This document shows, piece after piece, positions 51,601 to 64,000 of a stretch of DNA of 64,000 bases (position 1 is its first letter; each line of letters begins with the position of its first letter). A program made the position numbers and the translations under genes. The stretch spans positions 744,001 through 808,000 of the forward strand of contig OZ037909.1 of NCBI GenBank assembly GCA_964035575.1. Reading direction: 5' to 3'. Under the pieces are notes generated by a model. It had not been told where the DNA came from, did not search any database, and saw only the letters and a program-made list of their open reading frames with translations. The DNA comes from Rhynchopus sp. YZ270_cl-10 (lineage: Eukaryota > Euglenozoa > Diplonemea > Diplonemida > Diplonemidae).

Positions 51601-54383
51601 TGTTGCAAACTTGCTGCTGCGGCGCTGTTGTCGCACACCTTGGACTGGTTGCACACCTGTGAGATGAATACGTTGCGTGCACAGGCGCCCGACCCGAAGA
51701 GGCCACTGTAGGTGATGTCCGTTCCGCCCCACCCCGCTGTGGGGCAACGCCCGGAGAGGAGCGTGTCTGCGAGGGCTGGGTTCCAGTTGAGGTAGTTAAT
51801 GTCGCATGCGGTGTCGTGTGGCACGACACGTAGGACGTCACCAGAGGCTTCGCAACCGTCGGCACACTGCTGGCGTGGTGCGATGGTGAGGTCAGCCTGC
51901 GCAGAGTCGATGAGGAAGTAGGTCTGCTGCTGCTCGCGGTTCTCTGTTGTCACTATTGAGATGGAGAAGAGGGGGTTGTCGGTGGGCTGATACTGTGCAG
52001 GCGACTGCCAGTCCATGCGCTGGAGGAAGGGGTCTGGCTGTGGGTAGTAGACATCGTTCTGTGGACGGTGTCCTGCTGGGGACACTTCTCGCCAGTTCCA
52101 GAGGCCGTGCTGCAGGCAGACGCGGTATGTGGTGAGCTTCGAGGGGACACGTATGTAGAACGCTGCCGTCGTCGCGTTCTCATAGTCCGCTGCAGACCCC
52201 AGGCAGAACCGGTTCCCCACCTCCCCCGCAGACAGCGAGTTGCACTCCGTCAACCCCGCGTCCACACCCTCCGCACCCCCCTCGCCCACCCCGCTCATGA
52301 AGTTCGGACTCACACACCCACGGTCCGACCGAACCAAGCGAACACGCGAACCGTTCCCCAACCCACTCCATTCTCTTTGGTCAAGCTTAAGATCCACCGC
52401 CACCGTTTCTATAACCAACGGGCCCCATGTACCCTCTCTGGTGTCATTCATGTACCACGTGGTAGGTGGCGGTGGTGGCTGTCCAAAGAGTGTAGCGGAT
52501 GCGAGGGGGGCTGCAGGGCGGAGACGTTGCCGCATCATACGCCAGCCTGCGTGGAGGGGGCACCCGGTGGCAGAGTTGGCGCTGTTGCAGGTACGCCTGT
52601 AGCAGACGGAGTGGTCGGCAAGGGTCGAAGGGATGTACACCGCACCGGTCACCTCGCCCTGGTGGGTGCGCTCCCAGGTGAGGTCGAAGGAGCCCTGTGG
52701 GGCAATAGCATTGCCCTCGTACAAACTCTCCGTCGCAACCACATCCCAGCAGCCGCGCGGACTCACAGACCCAAGTGATTTACCCCGCCCCCCCTCTGTC
52801 CCATTCCTCAGTGGAGAGCGGTACCTATCGCCAGCCAACACCTCCGCCGTAATGATCTTGTACGCATCCCCGCCCAAAGGCGTGTAGTAGTTCTCAATAA
52901 TGTGCCAATTGTTCTGCGCAACGTTCAAAGCATCCGAAAGACCGTTCTTCCGATGTGGAGTGGAGTCAAGGTACGACGCCGGGTCCTGAAAGGTGATCTC
53001 CCCCCACGAATTGGGTGTGGTGTCCGTGACGCTCCAGGTGATGCTTTCGTAGTCGGAGAAGAAGGACCCGTGGGGGTTTGCTGTGGAGTATGCTGTGGGG
53101 AAGAGCTTTGTCCAGACGGGGGTGTCGGGGATGGCGGTTGTGTTTTGGGCACGGACGTTCAGCCGCTGGTGCTGCCCTGTGTAGCAGACGTCGTAGGAGG
53201 TGTTGGCTGCGGGGAAGGTGACGTAGACGTAGGCGTGCTTTGTGTTGGTTGCCTCAGAGGGGTACTCGCCGTAGCTATCCCACACGTCCACGAGGGGGTT
53301 CAGGAACTGCGTGCCAAAGAGGCCCACACCGCCCACAGTGGCACCTTCACGCATGCTGTAGAAGACACTGCTGTCTGACACCCAGTACCCGTAGTCGTCC
53401 ACCGTCGCAGACCCGTAGTAGGAAAGCCCGCTCCCCAGGTCCTGCGCAGTGCGCTCCTGGGTGCAAGGCGTGCCCTCAGGGACAAGCTTGAGGAAGTCGC
53501 CCTTCTTGCAAAACACATCCGCCTCCTTGCACGAGCTCGGGGAGTAAGTAAAGTTGAAGGTCTCCGTCGAGGTGAGCTGCAACACCGCAAACTGCCCCTC
53601 CGTTGCGCTCGCAAAGCTGTACCGCGCTACAGCCTCCTTCGCAGCAAACACGTACACCTCCCCCGGTGCCACTTCTGTGGCAGTCATCGCTTGATTTTCC
53701 AGTGTGAAGAGCACCCAGCTGTTGGCATAGGTGTAAGAGTACCGCTCTGGGACATGATGGTAGTAGCAAATAACGAACTTATGCCCTGCCTTTGGTGCTG
53801 AGAGGGTCGCGTACAGCTCGCTTGTGTACATCGCGTTGTGGGCGAAGCTTTCATACGAGAAGCCGTAGTTGGTGCTTTCATAGAGCAACGAGCTTGGTGT
53901 GGCGGAGTAGGCGTTGCAGTCCCCTGCCAGGGCTGCGGCCCAGGTGTGCACCCGGAAGGTCATGATGTCTGTTGTGCTGTTCATGATGAAGGCGTTCTGT
54001 ACTTCGGTCGTGGCCTCGCTCTCGAGAACACTAATGATCTTGATCCGAAACTCTTGGCCCTCTGTCAGCACGGTGGGGCTTGGCGCCATTGCTGTTGTGA
54101 AGTTGTTATGCCCTTTGAACGAAGCACTGAGACTCGCTGTTGTGGTCAAGGTCGGGCTGTTCGATACCGTTGCACTGAGCGACCCAGAGAACGATGCGGT
54201 GCCCGTCGGCAACGAATACGAACTGCTCGGCGAGACACTCTGCGTGTACGTCACTGTCTTCGTATCCGCCGCAGAGCACAGCAACGACGTCTGGTAGTCA
54301 AGAAGGACAAGCAACGGGAACAGACAACGAAGACCTCTCGGACATCGTTGCCTTGCACAGCTCTGTTTGCGATGACTCATCAT
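39627..54383 (-). CDS. Giant secreted, probably GPI-anchored surface protein (4460 aa)
   Basis: Exons 54383-42052, 41866-41695, 41329-41092, 40729-40626 and 40163-39627, joined in phase; introns of 185, 365, 362 and 462 bases with GTATGT or GTATGC donors and CAG acceptors. The protein starts at ATG 54383 with a signal peptide (CLFPLLVLLDYQTSLLCSAA) and a Ser/Thr-rich stretch. The N-terminal half has about nine modules marked by Y-x-[VIL]-C-[YFLIV], often followed by a Trp (YDVCYTG, YRVCLQHGLWNW, YKVCFKQAGLQNW). The C-terminal half has modules with C-x-x-C (PCINCEYTF, PCESCVMRF, PCSQCAVRV, ACYACSLSV). Both look like beta-sandwich repeats. Many NxS/T sites suggest glycosylation. The end is a Pro/Thr stalk and a hydrophobic tail with no basic residues after it (SPWVVLSVLPLCVLLM), as in GPI signals. 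Role unknown; adhesion or coat is a guess. Confidence 0.85.
40208..40515 (+). mobile_element. Fragment of the 3.6-kb transposon family inside intron 4 of the giant gene
   Basis: Plus strand 40208-40515 matches the minus strand of the 3.6-kb element from about 33313 down to 33010, roughly 75-80% identical, including the ATG of the zinc-finger frame. It is truncated on both sides and lies antisense to the giant gene, within intron 40164-40625. Confidence 0.75.
41592..41620 (+). repeat. H-loop-like sequence in intron 2 of the giant gene
   Basis: GTTGTTAAAATGAACTTAGG then TCTTGCAGTG; the left half matches the family and the right stem is missing. Confidence 0.35.
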
Positions 54384-54395
54384 CAATAAGACCCA

Positions 54396-54475
54396 CTTAG
54401 GTGGCGCACAGATGAAACGTATCAGATACCCGTGGAGAACAGAAAACAAGAGAAAAAAAAATAGAATAAAACAGA
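54396..54475 (-). promoter_or_regulatory. Pyrimidine tract and AG before the giant gene start
   Basis: On the gene strand a T/C-rich tract of about 35 bases (TTCTATTTTTTTTTCTCTTG) is followed by its first AG in CCACCTAAG, 12 bases before the ATG at 54383. This is the expected layout for a spliced-leader acceptor; a cis intron acceptor is equally possible. Confidence 0.45.
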
Positions 54476-56042
54476 GAGTAACGCGTTACCGCCACATCCG
54501 CATCTCTGTTCCTAGAGAGAGAACAAAAAAAACCTACGAAGAGTTCTCTTGAGGGGGGTGGTGAAGGGGAGAGGAACGGTGTTTCCTGGCTGTGGTACGG
54601 ATTGTGAGGGAAGTTGTGAAAAAAGGGTAGGGGAAAATAGAAAGGGGGGAGGGGAAGGGAAGAACAAAAAAAAAGGGGGGGTCACTATTTTCTTGTTTTT
54701 TTAGGTTTTTTTTTTTGGTTTTTTTTTTGTTTTGTTTTTGTTTTTTTTTTTGTTGGTTTTTTTTTTTTTTTTGCTTTTTTTTTTTGCCAGAGGAGAGAGG
54801 TGGGCGTAGAGGGGGGAAGGGGGGGAAAAGTAAACGGAAAAAAATAAAAAAAAGGCCCCAAGCAACGGGTAAACCCACTAAGGAGAAAGAAAAGAAAACG
54901 TTAAGTTCCAGCAAACGCCTTCGCGTACGCAGTCACTAAGAACCTAAAACAAAAAACCCCCCCTTTATTTATAAAGTGTGCATGTCATTAACTGTTCTTG
55001 AGGTGATATGACTCAAAAAAAAATGTGTTATGTTTGGGGGTGCGGTTGGCGGGAGGGCAAATCTATAGGATAAAATATGTATTTTAAAAAAAGAAACCAT
55101 TTTTTTTGTTCGTTGTTCGTCTGAAAGTCTTAAAGGCGTACTTCATGCTGTCTTTATTTGATCTTGAAAAAGTTTTGAAACGGTGTATCACGCGGATTCG
55201 TTGCGCAATGTTCCACCTTTTCCTTTTCCAAATATTATTTTTTTTTTCTTTTTTTTATTTGCAATTTTTGCAAATCCACCTCGTCATAAAATGACATTTC
55301 ATAATGGCTGTAGGTTCGACACACTTTCTTCTGTAATAGAATATGCTAAAACAGAACAAAAAAGGGGGGGGGCAGGGGGGGAATCAAACCAGAAACTATA
55401 GTCAACGCAATTTTTAAAAAAAAAAAAAAACGTATATTTTCTGATGTTTGAACATGGAATCCCGGGCACATCACCTCGGTTTGTTTTTTTTAATTTTCCC
55501 GGACGAGGGTTTGGGGGTGGGGTGGAGAGGGGGGGGTTAAAGGACAGCACTTGCTGCCTTGGCCACCCCCGATGTGCTTTACTCTGTACTTCTTGTCTAT
55601 TTGTCTTTCTTCTTTTGTCGTAGTGTCAATGTTTTGCATGAGGTCTTATTTACTGCTCAATGTGTTCCCTTCTCTTGCATTTCTTTGTAGTAAATAACGC
55701 GAAAATTGAAAACCCATTGGATCCTCAGCAATATTATTCTTTTGAAGAAAAAAAATTTCGATACAAGACTGGAGAGTTCAGATGGGGGAGGGGGGTCCGT
55801 AGGGGGGGTGTGAATTCGTGACGCATTTTTTTTTATAAAAGTATTTTTTGTACATTTTTTTTTTCTGTTTTAACTCTTTGCAGCCACGAGAGTAGGCAAG
55901 GCGGGGGTCTCTTAAGGGGGCTGGGGGGGGCGGGGGGGTTTCTTGAAGTATTCAGTTGCTTAGCGGTGTGTGGGGATACGAGAGAAGCCGTATGGGGGAA
56001 GGAGAAAAGAGAGAGAAAAAAAGGAAGAACTGCATCGTAGTC
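54476..56042. other. Gene-free spacer
   Basis: Extremely homopolymer-rich: T runs of 10-18 bases between 54700 and 54785, G runs near 55365 and 55920. No gene or RNA recognised. Confidence 0.5.
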
Positions 56043-57429
<1,387 letters not shown>

Positions 57430-57804
57430 GGAACAGCTGCTGAGGGATTGTAAAATGGGAGGGGGGCTCTTTCTCTGTTAATTTATTGTCATATTTTTCT
57501 TGCTAAACAAATAGAGACTTTGTTTGCGTTGTAAAATTCGAACAGTGTAGTTGACACCTGTCTAATCTACACTTTCTTGGTTGCATTTTTTTGTTGCATT
57601 TGAGAATCACCGATATGGATCCACTCACCCATCTCATTTAGGTCCAAACCCGTAGTCCAAATTGGACCTAAATGAGAAGAAGCCTTACCACATAATAACA
57701 TACGGCAGGCCTCATTCGAGACAGTATTTTGTTGACAATGATGCTATTTTTCAAAGGACAAAACAATCATCGTCCGAGACTTCCCCCCCACCCCACTGTA
57801 ACAT
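57430..57804. other. Spacer 3' of the 57805 gene, with hairpin
   Basis: TCTCATTTAGGTCCAA (57632-57647) and its exact complement (57662-57677) form a 16-bp stem with a 14-base loop, about 130 bases past the stop codon of the next gene. Possible 3'-end signal; no other feature. Confidence 0.6.
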
Positions 57805-58650
57805 TTAAGTGACATAATGTCCCGAGAACATTTCCGAGGGCATGCGATGTGCCATGGGTGTGAAGAGCGTTGAGTGACACCTGATCATGTGCTGGCCGTA
57901 TCCGTTGGGCATGCCGACCTCGAACACGGAGGTGCAGTAGTAGGGGGACGTGTTGCGGGCGAGGCTCATTAGGGGGTACGGGTTGTGCTGCATGACACGG
58001 ACGGGGGCTTCTGGTGTGAGGGGGGTGAGCTGGGGGAGCTCTGTGTGCCTTCTTGGGGAGGGCGATGGTGTGGCTGGGGCTGCAGTTGGGAGTGTCGGAC
58101 CTTCTCCGCTGTCACTGCCGCTGTCGTTAGGAGAGAGCAGCGCAGGTGGGCTTGCAAGAGCAGTCTCCTCGACACTCAACTTCCGCACAGCAAGGTTGTA
58201 CCACGCACCGAAGGCCACGTCGTAGTCTTCACTGTCAATGCCCGTCTCCGCAGGGATCCCCATCCGCACCGAACGCTTCTCAGACCACTCATGAGTCCGC
58301 CCACGCCCCCGCGGGAAGTACTTCTCCGACGTCATCCCAGCCATCCAGCGTTTGTGGCGCAGATCAGACATCTCCCGCTTCACCTCGTCCACTGTCTGCT
58401 GTACCTTTGCTGTATAAACAGGAGCATTACGACGACCCGCAATGTACACCATCTAAAAATGAGAAAAACAATGTGTAAGAAAAACCTGGAATTGGATTGG
58501 AGAGTGGGTGGGGAGAAGAAGAGTTGACAAAAGGCTTGAAAGGGCGGAGGCACGTACCAATGCATATGGGTTGCAACGCCAGAAAGTATTATACGGAGGG
58601 CGAGGCGCTCGGTAGTGGACCCCAATGCTGATAGAAGCGGGTGTTGGTAC
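57805..58650 (-). CDS. Unrecognised protein, at least two exons
   Basis: The main exon (58452-57805) encodes 215 residues from M-V-Y-I-A-G. It is directly preceded by an acceptor (CTCATTTTTAG|ATGG). A donor (GCATTG|GTACGT) 105 bases upstream ends a frame reading YRAPRPPYNTFWRCNPYAL, in phase, which looks coding, so translation probably begins further upstream; the 5' limit given here is approximate. The protein has a charged helix (VQQTVDEVKREMSDLRHKRW), a basic patch (FPRGRGRTHEWSEKR), a conserved-looking DYDVAFGAWYNLAVRKL, a Pro/Ser-rich linker and a His/Met-rich end. I do not recognise a family. Confidence 0.6.
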
Positions 58651-60032
58651 TGTGCGTGCATTTTGTATTGTGAAGCGACATAAGAAGCACTTCAGAAGTA
58701 TACAGAGTTTCTTGGTCTGAAATTGCGCTAGGAAAAAGGGGATTTTTTTTCTGGTATCTGTGCATTTTTTTTTTCTGGAATCACTAACCTTTTTTAAGTG
58801 ACAGACACAATAATGTGAGCAGGGGGAGGCGGGAAGAAGAGTGAGGGGTGCACGACGGAACGATTTGGTGTTCACGAAGCACAGCCACACATATACCCAA
58901 CCCACCTTACTTTTATTTAAGCAAAACTTTACACCACCCCAGCTATATGGAATATGCCCACCCCCTTTGTGCCCTCCAAATCTGCCTCAAATGGACAGGG
59001 TTGCGGTAATTCGTTTACTTTAAAAAAAAAAAGAAATTACTGAGCTCGCACCCTTAACCATTCTTCAAGTGACAGAGTCGTTTGACTTCCCAACAGAGTT
59101 GTATGTATTACCTTGCATTCATTTCATTGCATGAAAATCAGTCCAATTTTCTATTTTTTGAAAACTTGGTTGTTGTAGTGTAGACACCCGAAGATGAACT
59201 CCACTATATTTTTTTTTCTTTTTTTTGTTCGTCCTCCAATGCTTCATCAGAATTATACAAAAAAACAACAAATAGAATACAAGAATATGTCGAGAATATA
59301 GTTTTAAAAGCGGATGGGGGGAAGGGGGCAGAAGTTTTCTTTTTAAAAAAAAATTGTAGACACCACAGCGGATGTGGGCATTTAAAAAAAAAAAAAGGGG
59401 CGTAAACAAAATTGACGAATCGTTTGTCTCTCTCTTTTTTGTTTTGTTTCTTGCGTTACATACGCAGCAAGCCAAACGGCATGTCACTAAGCTAGTATCA
59501 ACGTGAACAAAGCCAGATCCCTTAAAATTGGATGGGGTAGGGGGTGGTGGTGGTGGTGGGGGGGAATGAAATAGGGGGGGAATCACAAAAAAATATAAAA
59601 AAATATGGAGTTGCAGTACCACTGTCCAATCCATAGTATCAGGGCAAGACAATTAAAAAAATAAACACATGCATTACTCTCTCTCTCTCTCTCTTCATTT
59701 TTAAAAAAAGTGATATTTCTCTTTTTTATTTTTTTTGTTAGTAAAGGTTCGTGTTCTTGTCAAGTAACTCCATTGCTTTTTAAAATTAAAATAAAACTCC
59801 AGCAAAACACCACGCAGCGCACAGTCTTGAAGGTCGCAAACAGCACAATCCAAACTTGGGAACATGAGCGAATTTTTTTTTTCTTTTCAACGCAACCTCC
59901 GCATGTGGTATTGTGGTGGCTGAGGGTTATACTGTCCAGTATCATGGGGCGGAGGGAGGGGGTTAAACAGTTATTTGGTACTTGCTTTTTTTTTCTGTGG
60001 ACTCCTTCTGCAGCATGGCACGCATCGTAGTC
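58651..60032. other. Gene-free spacer
   Basis: Contains R55 at 59154-59207 and a TC dinucleotide run at 59678-59695. No supported gene. Confidence 0.45.
59154..59207 (+). repeat. R55 dispersed repeat, copy 5
   Basis: Full-length copy with GAAGATGAACTCCACTAT end, closest to the one at 30494. Confidence 0.85.
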
Positions 60033-61480
<1,448 letters not shown>

Positions 61481-61552
61481 GAGGGTAATACGGTATTGTT
61501 ACAGACGCGTGCACTGCGTCGACGGTCAAAAGCAGCGGTACTCACGCGCTGA

Positions 61553-64000
61553 TTTCATGCGTATGAAACGGGTGCTTTTCAACGCGCTGTTTTCGTACTT
61601 AAGAAACGGGCGCTTTTCAACGCGCTGTTTTAGTGCGTATGAAACGGGCGCTTTTCAACGCGCTGTTTTCGTGCGTATGAAACGGACGCTTTTCAACGCG
61701 CTGTTTTCGTGCGTATGAAACGGGCGCTTTTCAACGCGCTGTTTTCGTGCGTATGAAACGGGCGCTTTTCAACGCGTTGTTTTCGTGCGTATGAAACGGA
61801 CGCTTTTCAACGCGTTGTTTTCGTGCGTATGAAACGGGCGCTTTTCAACGCGCTGTTTTCGTGCGTATGAAACGGACGCTTATCAACGCGTTGTTTTCGT
61901 GCGTATGAAACGGACGCTTTTCAACGCGCTGTTTTCGTGCGTATGAAACGGGCGCTTTTCAACGCGCTCTTTTCGTGCGTATGAAACGGACGCTTTTCAA
62001 CGCGTTGTTTTCGTGCGTATGAAACGGGCGCTTTTCAACGCGTTGTTTTCGTGCGTATGAAACGGGCGCTTTTCAACGCGTTGTTTTCGTGCGTATGAAA
62101 CGGGCGCTTTTCAACGCGCTGTTTTCGTGCGTATGAAACGGACGCTTATCAACGCGTTGTTTTCGTGCGTATGAAACGGACGCTTTTCAACGCGCTGTTT
62201 TCGTGCGTATGAAACGGGCGCTTTTCAACGCGCTCTTTTCGTGCGTATGAAACGGACGCTTTTCAACGCGTTGTTTTCGTGCGTATGAAACGGGCGCTTT
62301 TCAACGCGCTGTTTTCGTGCGTATGAAACGGGCGCTTTTCAACGCGTTGTTTTCGTGCGTATGAAACGGGCGCTTTTCAACGCGTTGTTTTCGTGCGTAT
62401 GAAACGGACGCTTTTCAACGCGCTGTTTTCGTGCGTATGAAACGGGCGCTTATCTACGCGCTGTTTTCGTGCGTATGAAACGGGCGCTTTTCAACGCGCT
62501 GTTTTCGTGCGTATGAAACGGACGCTTTTCAACGCGTTGTTTTCGTGCGTATGAAACGGGTGCTTTTCAACGCGTTGTTTTCGTGCGTATGAAACGGACG
62601 CTTTTCAACTCGCTGTTTTCGTGCGTATGAAACGGGCGCTTTTCAACGCGCTGTTTTCGTGCGTATGAAACGGGCGCTTTTCAACGCGCTGTTTTCGTGC
62701 GTATGAAACGGGCGCTTTTCAACGCGTTGTTTTCGTGCGTATGAAACGGGTGCTTTTCAACGCGTTGTTTTCGTGCGTATGAAACGGACGCTTTTCAACT
62801 CGCTGTTTTCGTGCGTATGAAACGGGCGCTTTTCAACGCGTTGTTTTCGTGCGTATGAAACGGACGCTTTTCAACGCGTTGTTTTCGTGCGTATGAAACG
62901 GACACTTTTCAACGCGCTGTTTTCGTGCGTATGAAACGGGCGCTTTTCAACGCGTTGTTTTCGTGCGTATGAAACGGACGCTTTTCAACGCGTTGTTTTC
63001 GTGCGTATGAAACGGACACTTTTCAACGCGTTGTTTTCGTGCGTATGAAACGGACACTTTTCAACGCGCTGTTTTCGTGCGTATGAAACGGGTGCTTTTC
63101 AACGCGTTGTTTTCGTGCGTATGAAACGGACGCTTTTCAACTCGCTGTTTTCGTGCGTATGAAACGGGCGCTTTTCAACGCGTTGTTTTCGTGCGTATGA
63201 AACGGACGCTTATCAACGCGTTGTTTTCGTGCGTATGAAACGGACGCTTTTCAACGCGTTGTTTTCGTGCGTATGAAACGGACACTTTTCAACGCGCTGT
63301 TTTCGTGCGTATGAAACGGACGCTTTTCAACGCGTTGTTTTCGTGCGTATGAAACGGACGCTTTTCAACGCGTTGTTTTCGTGCGTATGAAACGGACGCT
63401 TTTCAACGCGCTGTTTTCGTGCGTATGAAACGGGCGCTTTTAAACGCGCTGTTTTCGTGCGTATGAAACGGACGCTTTTCAACGCGCTGTTTTCGTGCGT
63501 ATGAAACGGGCGCTTTTAAACGCGCTGTTTTCGTGCGTATGAAACGGACGCTTTTCAACGCGCTGTTTTCGTGCGTATGAAACGGGCGCTTTTCAACGCG
63601 CTGTTTTCGTGCGTATGAAACGGACGCTTTTCAACGCGTTGTTTTCGTGCGTATGAAACGGACGCTTTTCAACGCGTTGTTTTCGTGCGTATGAAACGGG
63701 TGCTTTTCAACGCGTTGTTTTCGTGCGTATGAAACGGACGCTTTTCAACGCGCTGTTTTCGTGCGTATGAAACGGGCGCTTTTCAACGCGCTGTTTTCGT
63801 GCGAATGAAACGGGTGCTTTTCAACGCGCTGTTTTCGTGCGTATGAAACGGACGCTTTTCAACGCGTTGTTTTCGTGCGTATGAAACGGGCGCTTTTCAA
63901 CGCGCTGTTTTCGTGCGTATGAAACGGGCGCTTTTCAACGCGTTGTTTTCGTGCGTATGAAACGGACGCTTTTCAACGCGCTGTTTTCGTGCGTATGAAA
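61553..64000 (+). repeat. 38-bp satellite array, runs off right edge
   Basis: About 64 head-to-tail copies of a 38-base unit (GTGCGTATGAAACGG, R, CGCTTTTCAACGCG, Y, TGTTTTC). Units differ mainly at R (G/A) and Y (C/T), with rarer changes such as TTATC, ACACTTTT and CAACTCG. 38 is not a multiple of three and frames soon hit stops, so it is not coding. Rare variants recur at multiples of 38: 61969 and 62235 are 266 apart; 62610, 62800 and 63142 are 190 and 342 apart. Confidence 0.97.

Noticed and set aside
61553-64000. CRISPR array
   Set aside because: The 38-base units abut each other with no spacers, and the genome is eukaryotic.

Overview
The window looks like nuclear DNA of a unicellular eukaryote. 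Every gene I can support lies on the minus strand, over about 60 kb. Protein-coding stretches are GC-rich and well conserved, while the spacers are AT-rich and full of long A, T, G and C runs, short dispersed repeats and small transposons. Introns are conventional GT-AG with a tight donor (GTATG in most, GTACG once) and acceptors usually ending ACAG or TCAG. One-strand gene order, pyrimidine tracts followed by AG just 5' of several ATGs, and Ser/Thr-rich giant surface proteins fit Euglenozoa (a diplonemid or relative). That placement is inference and not proven here.

Layout (genes read from right to left). 1-566: start of a Ser/Pro-rich protein running off the left edge. 840-1070: a Helitron fragment. 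3141-5462: VPS33, the Sec1/Munc18-type subunit of HOPS/CORVET, with two introns. 6672-10261: a small locus of J-domain-like proteins fused to a new-looking helical repeat, with two gene copies, a relic between them and an extra 3' exon. 10.4-19 kb: no genes, but several TIR elements, a 247-bp near-perfect hairpin and dispersed repeats. 19084-22419, 26118-29558 and 35358-38099: three paralogous transmembrane receptors with a class III nucleotidyl-cyclase-like domain whose catalytic residues are mostly gone; the second has two His/Glu-rich ectodomain tracts. 29.7-34.7 kb: nested DNA transposons. 39627-54383: a 4460-residue secreted, probably GPI-anchored giant protein, one 12.3-kb exon followed by four small 3' exons. 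56043-56781 and 60033-60744: two nearly identical ARF1 GTPase genes with an intron. 57805-58650: an unrecognised protein. 61553-64000: a 38-bp satellite running off the right edge.

Functionally, VPS33 and ARF1 are membrane-traffic genes and the cyclase-like receptors and giant protein are cell-surface genes. I see no operon-like pathway linking them, only shared strand and possibly shared transcription. The most unusual material is the trio of apparent pseudocyclase receptors, the giant surface protein, a dispersed stem-loop family always in one orientation (also inside introns), and an internal module shared by otherwise unrelated TIR transposons.
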